Both the position numbers and the translations under genes were made by a program. DNA of 35,958 nucleotides from the NCBI RefSeq assembly GCF_001435975.1, contig NZ_AYYR01000004.1:1-35958 (forward strand), read 5' to 3'. This DNA is from Secundilactobacillus collinoides DSM 20515 = JCM 1123. GTDB lineage: Bacteria > Bacillota > Bacilli > Lactobacillales > Lactobacillaceae. This document shows positions 32,486 to 35,958 of the stretch, in pieces. Each line of letters starts with the position of its first letter. The stretch's first letter is position 1. The notes below the pieces were generated by a model. That model had not been told where the DNA came from and did no database searches. It saw nothing but the letters and a program-made list of their open reading frames with translations.

Positions 32486-33354
32486 GTGCCGTGACTGATT
32501 TACCTAATCGCGAGCCGGTTATTGCCAACATCCAACAGGCAATCAAACGCCAAGATTACAATGCCAAGGTTGAGCCCGGTGACCCGCAGTTGAGTGCCGC
32601 TCAAGCTGAGGCAGAACTCGAAACCTATCTCCGCCATCAAGATCACCTTTCTTATCAGGTCAATAATCTGGTTGCTAGAACGCTGCTCAATGTGGATACC
32701 CGCTGGCAGACACGTAAGCTTATCGTTGTTGGTCAGGAACGTTTGCGTGACCTGCATCAAGGAGCCATCGTGACCAGCAACCATTTCAGCCCGTACGAAA
32801 ACATGGTCGTGCGACGCGGCCTTCAAATGAAACGGCTCTACCTGATCAGCCAACTGACCAATTTCGACATGACGGGTCTGTTGGGCTACATCATGCGCAA
32901 CATCGATACGATTCCACTCACCGACAGCGTTCACTACGTTGGCAAGACTCTGCCCAAGTTAATGGCGGGCGTTCTAGAGGACGGCCACAACATCCTGATT
33001 TATCCAGAACAGGAAATGTGGTTCAACTACCGCAAACCGCGACCACCAAAGCGCGGTGCCTACCAATACGCGGCCCAATTGAAGGCCCCAATCATTTCGT
33101 GCTTTGTCGAGATCAGGGACACAGGTCATGCGAAAACAGCTGATTTTAATGAGGTCAGCTATGTGCTGCACATCCTGCCTGTCATTTACCCCGATCCTGA
33201 GAAATCCGTTCGCGATAATAGCTTCGCAATGATGCACCAGGATTATCAGCAAAAATGCAAAGCGTATGAAGCTGCCTATCATCAGCCATTGACCTATGCG
33301 TTTAAGCAGACTGATATTGCCGGGTGGACAGGGCGGTTAAGAGGTGGCGCGTAA
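32482..33354 (+). CDS. PlsC-like acyltransferase (second of the operon)
   Basis: A 290-residue LPLAT-superfamily protein. Motif I reads SNHFSPYENM, so the acid residue of H-x4-D is Glu. The later block IYPEQEMWFNYRKPRPPKRG aligns with YPEAHVWPYYTKIRPF of the first gene, marking both as one subfamily. RNIDTIPLTDS is a motif-II-like segment. An N-terminal extension of about 60 polar residues (rich in Gln and Ala) is not part of the catalytic domain. It is the last gene of the operon; a long hairpin lies 160 bases downstream. Substrate unknown. Confidence 0.77.
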   Translation: MSAVTDLPNREPVIANIQQAIKRQDYNAKVEPGDPQLSAAQAEAELETYLRHQDHLSYQVNNLVARTLLNVDTRWQTRKLIVVGQERLRDLHQGAIVTSNHFSPYENMVVRRGLQMKRLYLISQLTNFDMTGLLGYIMRNIDTIPLTDSVHYVGKTLPKLMAGVLEDGHNILIYPEQEMWFNYRKPRPPKRGAYQYAAQLKAPIISCFVEIRDTGHAKTADFNEVSYVLHILPVIYPDPEKSVRDNSFAMMHQDYQQKCKAYEAAYHQPLTYAFKQTDIAGWTGRLRGGA

Positions 33355-33370
33355 AGCACTTTGCCAAGCG

Positions 33371-33438
33371 CTCGTTTCGGCTATGACCGCTTAAAAAACG
33401 TCGCAAGCACTGCTTAGACGAAAGCATCAAAAAAGTCC
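33371..33438 (-). repeat. Copy of an interspersed repeat element
   Basis: Read on the - strand, these 68 bases align without gaps to 35857-35924, with 49 identical positions by hand count. Best conserved are GGACTTTT, AGTGCTTGCGACGT and TCATAGCCGAAACGAG. Confidence 0.6.
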
Positions 33439-33515
33439 GCGCCTGATCTTTTAACCTAGGCGCTAATCATGTCGCTGAAAAATTGGGGTAAAAAACGCTT
33501 TGGCCCCAAGAATAT

Positions 33516-33565
33516 AAACGACCCCCACTAAAAATCCCAATTAAGATTTTTAGTGGGGGTCGTTT
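33516..33565 (+). terminator. Long hairpin after the acyltransferase/GT8 operon
   Basis: Perfect 21-bp arms (33516-33536 with 33545-33565) and an 8-base loop. There is no good T run, so termination may be inefficient or the element may protect 3' ends. It could serve either strand. Confidence 0.65.
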
Positions 33566-33660
33566 AGATGATGCCCGAGTCACAAGTCCAAGCGAGCGAA
33601 AACAACGAAAGTGACCCTTTTAATGTGTCCTATGCCTTGTTTTGTATCTTCACCCCTGCG

Positions 33661-34686
33661 CTATAACACAGCTTTCAGGGCCGCAATCTCTTCTTCCGTC
33701 GTTGCCCAGCTAGTCACCAGCCGAATCGCTGTGTGGTCATCATCAATCTTTTCCCAAAAGCTAAAATCAACCTCCTGCTTCAAGGCAGCCAGCTTCTCAT
33801 TCGTTACTACCACAAACTGCTGGTTAGTCGGCGAGGCAATGAAGAACTGGTACCCTTTTTCCGTTAGAGCAGCCTTTAACTGGGCGGCCATTTCGATGGT
33901 GTGCGCACTGATCTTGAAGTACAGATTATCCGTAAACAGTGTCTCGAACTGAACCCCAATTAACCGGCCTTTAGCCAATTGAGCACCACGTCGTTTGACC
34001 CGGTTATTGAAGTATTCCGGTTGGTTATTGTGCGTAAACACGACGGCTTCGCCACAAAGCGCGCCAACCTTCGTCCCACCGATGTAAAAAACATCGACCA
34101 GTTTAGCAATTTCCGGCAGCGTCAGGTCATTCTCGGGACTCATCAAGCCGTAGCCCAACCGGGCACCGTCCATGAACAACGAAATGTCATACTGGTGACA
34201 GACGTCAGAAATCGCAGTCAATTCCTGTTTTGAATACAGGGTGCCATATTCGGTCGGTTGAGAAATGTAGACCATGCCCGGATAAACCATTTGAATGTGA
34301 TTTTCGTCATCGTAAAAGCCACGAATGTAAGCTGCCAATTCTTGGGCGTCAATCTTGCCATCGTGCCCCGGAATCGTCAAAACCTTGTGACCGGTATATT
34401 CGATCGAACCGGCTTCGTGAATGCTGACGTGACCGGTATCAGCTGCAATCACGCCCTGATAATCTTTCAGAACCGTTGAAATAATGACCGCGTTGGCCTG
34501 CGTCCCACCAGCGATGAAAGTCACCTGAGCATCCGGGCAGTCGCAAGCTGCCTGAATCTTTTCAGCAGCGCTTGCCGAATATGTATCCTGACCGTACCCG
34601 GGTTGCGGGTCGCGGTTGGTATCAATGAACCGTTGTAAAATTGCGGGATGAGCGCCCTTTGAATAGTCGTTTGCAAATGCTAGCAT
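33661..34686 (-). CDS. Low-specificity threonine aldolase (beta-eliminating lyase family)
   Basis: A 341-residue PLP enzyme that splits L-threonine or allo-threonine into glycine and acetaldehyde. FIAGGTQANAVIIS binds the cofactor phosphate, HVSIHEAGSIEYTGHK has the His stacking on the PLP ring, LFMDGARLGYGL has the Asp-Arg pair, and VFYIGGTKVGAL carries the Schiff-base Lys206. GGAGG lies seven to eight bases before the ATG. It is divergent from the nitroreductase gene, with a cre-like site in the shared region. It may supply glycine or acetaldehyde; substrate stereospecificity cannot be read. Confidence 0.88.
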   Translation of the reverse strand: MLAFANDYSKGAHPAILQRFIDTNRDPQPGYGQDTYSASAAEKIQAACDCPDAQVTFIAGGTQANAVIISTVLKDYQGVIAADTGHVSIHEAGSIEYTGHKVLTIPGHDGKIDAQELAAYIRGFYDDENHIQMVYPGMVYISQPTEYGTLYSKQELTAISDVCHQYDISLFMDGARLGYGLMSPENDLTLPEIAKLVDVFYIGGTKVGALCGEAVVFTHNNQPEYFNNRVKRRGAQLAKGRLIGVQFETLFTDNLYFKISAHTIEMAAQLKAALTEKGYQFFIASPTNQQFVVVTNEKLAALKQEVDFSFWEKIDDDHTAIRLVTSWATTEEEIAALKAVL

Positions 34687-34774
34687 GTTGTCTGCCTCCG
34701 ATAGTCGTCTTGGTTAACGTGAAATGAAATTACGATAACCAGTTTACCACTTTTCAGGAACATTGTTCATAGAC

Positions 34775-34788
34775 GGTAACCGTTTTCA
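34775..34788 (-). promoter_or_regulatory. Candidate CcpA (cre) site
   Basis: TGAAAACGGTTACC on the - strand fits TGWAANCGNTNWCA at 13 of 14 positions. It lies between the two divergent genes, about 90 bases before the aldolase start and 30 bases upstream of the nitroreductase -35. Confidence 0.45.
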
Positions 34789-34816
34789 TTACCGTGATAC
34801 CAGCTCAGCAGTCATA

Positions 34817-34844
34817 TTGACAAGTGACCGAAAACCAGTATGAT
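34817..34844 (+). promoter_or_regulatory. Promoter of the nitroreductase gene
   Basis: TTGACA (34817-34822), a 16-base spacer and TATGAT (34839-34844). Confidence 0.8.
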
Positions 34845-34886
34845 AAATGCAAGCAGTATTAAATTTATCAAAAGAGGTTGATGTCC

Positions 34887-35522
34887 ATGTCAACGTTTAA
34901 AAATAACGATTTCCAACAGATCATCGAGGGCCGGCACGCGGTCCACGATTTTGATCCTTCAGTAAAAATCAGTCGTGTGGAACTGACACAAATGATCACT
35001 GAATCCGTTTCGGCACCGTCAGCTATCAACGTGCAACCGTGGCGAATCGTGATTATCGATTCACCAGAGGCCAAAGCAAAAATCAAACCGCTGATGGCCG
35101 CCAACGCCCATCAAAATGAAACAGCTTCCGCTCTGGTGCTGTTTTTCGCTGATTTAAAAGCTTCAGAAAACGCCCAGGTCGTTTTTGACCAGGCTGTCAA
35201 AGCTGGCAAAATGCCGCAGGAGGTCAGCGACCACCTCGTCGGTATCGTAAAAAAAGTCTACGGGGCGATGCCAACACCAGCTTTAGTGACCACCTTCACC
35301 CTGGATGTTGCCCTCCCAGCCATGCAATTTATGCTGGTTGCCCGCGCACACGGGTTCGAAACCGGTCCGATGACGGGCTACGACCACGATAAAATTGCGA
35401 CCGCGCTGGACCTCGATGCCACCCGGTATGTGCCAGTCATTATGGTGGCTGTGGGAAAGGCTGCTCAGCCTTCAGCAGGATCGGTTCGCCTGCCCGCACA
35501 ACAAATTCTCAGTTTCAGATAG
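34887..35522 (+). CDS. Nitroreductase-family FMN oxidoreductase
   Basis: A 211-residue member of the nitroreductase family, dimeric FMN enzymes that reduce nitro compounds, quinones or flavins with NAD(P)H. FMN-contact blocks are visible: GRHAVHDFDPSVKIS near residue 16, SAPSAINVQPWRIVII near 45, and the C-terminal VPVIMVAVGKAA. PMTGYDHDKIATALDL matches the late helix of the family. GAGG is nine bases before the ATG at 34887; earlier in-frame starts at 34881 (ATG) and 34878 (TTG) are too close to it. It is monocistronic, with a strong promoter and a terminator at 35705-35757. Physiological substrate unknown. Confidence 0.87.
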   Translation: MSTFKNNDFQQIIEGRHAVHDFDPSVKISRVELTQMITESVSAPSAINVQPWRIVIIDSPEAKAKIKPLMAANAHQNETASALVLFFADLKASENAQVVFDQAVKAGKMPQEVSDHLVGIVKKVYGAMPTPALVTTFTLDVALPAMQFMLVARAHGFETGPMTGYDHDKIATALDLDATRYVPVIMVAVGKAAQPSAGSVRLPAQQILSFR

Positions 35523-35704
35523 CAGTCAAAGACGCGTCGAACTTGTCAATTTGCGGCTACTCATTTTCCTTGGGTCGTGCAGTGACGGCAAAAACGAGAT
35601 TGAGACAGGATTTAATGAGCCGTCTAAATAACACCGGAATAATCGCTTGAGCATGCTCAGTTGCTTTAGCCTTGACTTGCAGCAAATGGTTGCTGACAGC
35701 CATA

Positions 35705-35757
35705 AAAAACACCCCGGATTGAAATTCAACTATGGAATTTCGGTCTGGGGTGTCTTT
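35705..35757 (+). terminator. Terminator after the nitroreductase gene
   Basis: ACACCCC (35709-35715) pairs with GGGGTGT (35747-35753), continued by a GAAATTC/GAATTTC inner stem, then CTTTTATT. An A6 run on the other side makes - strand action possible. It lies 185 bases after the gene. Confidence 0.75.
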
Positions 35758-35800
35758 TATTATGGAAGCAAAACTGTCTTTTGGATTTCTTTTGTGCTTA

Positions 35801-35958
35801 GTACCGCAAGGATGGGAGCTAGTGCAGAAGCGACTCTGGGCATAAAAGTCAGCTTCGGACTTTTATGGGTTAATCGTCTTAGTAGTGCTTGCGACGTGGG
35901 TCTTGGCCTCATAGCGGAAACGAGTTCCGCAAGGCTGAGGGCTACTGCAGAAGCGACT
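35801..35958 (+). repeat. Interspersed repeat element with an internal direct repeat, cut by the window end
   Basis: A 35-base unit at 35801-35835 recurs at 35924-35958 (30 of 35 identical, 123 bases apart), ending in TGCAGAAGCGACT each time. Between them lies a perfect 9-bp hairpin (ATAAAAGTC/GACTTTTAT, 35842-35866). Parts of the unit recur on the - strand at 33371-33438 and 14440-14492. No coding capacity is seen. It behaves like a family of dispersed non-coding repeats; the period is too long for a CRISPR array. Confidence 0.6.

Noticed and set aside
35801-35958. CRISPR-like direct repeats at the window end
   Set aside because: Only two units with a 123-base period, 30 of 35 identity, and partial copies scattered elsewhere; no cas genes.

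Overview
The window reads as chromosomal DNA of a lactic acid bacterium of the Lactobacillaceae (low-GC Gram-positive line, but about half G+C here). The basis is a complete dltXABCD operon with the small DltX protein, strong AAGGAGG-type ribosome binding sites, sigma-A-like promoters, an L-lactate oxidase, a threonine aldolase and a heteropolysaccharide cluster of lactobacillus type. The genus cannot be fixed from the sequence alone. No tRNA, rRNA, CRISPR array, prophage or intact insertion sequence was found.

Layout. (1) 1-2062, + strand: a PanE-type reductase, then about 450 bases rich in complementary arms that may be a structured RNA, then a short divergent peptide deformylase with its own promoter and terminator. 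(2) 2063-4048: a long non-coding stretch, a promoter bearing three TGTC repeats 11 bp apart, and a LytR-CpsA-Psr (LCP) glycopolymer transferase. (3) 14006-4038, - strand: a ten-gene Wzx/Wzy-type polysaccharide operon (Wzz, priming transferase, epimerase, GT2, GT32, GT4, Stealth phosphotransferase, GT2, Wzy, Wzx). It converges on the LCP gene and shares its terminator. No tyrosine kinase or phosphatase gene accompanies Wzz. (4) 18566-14692, - strand: an APC amino-acid permease and an orphan OppA-type lipoprotein. Each sits behind its own leader containing a small ORF and an intrinsic terminator; the permease leader peptide has a Phe run and the OppA leader peptide is Cys-rich. (5) 20196-18925: L-lactate oxidase with a palindromic operator between -35 and -10. 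(6) 24955-20423: dltXABCD for D-alanylation of teichoic acids, preceded on the same strand by an OmpR-type two-component system (27304-25224). (7) 29505-27464: an ABC exporter half-transporter. (8) 29692-33565, + strand: a four-gene operon (acyltransferase, GT8, GT8, acyltransferase) preceded by two identical 25-bp TetR-like operator copies. (9) 33661-35757: divergent threonine aldolase and nitroreductase genes, then an interspersed repeat element at the window end.

Most of the window builds or modifies the cell surface: polysaccharide synthesis and probable attachment, teichoic acid D-alanylation with a neighbouring sensor system, and an uncharacterised glycosyl/acyl-transfer operon. The strongest candidates for undescribed biology are the two leader-peptide attenuators (Cys-rich at 16506-16739, Phe-rich at 18307-18566), the acyltransferase/GT8 operon, and the possible structured RNA after panE.
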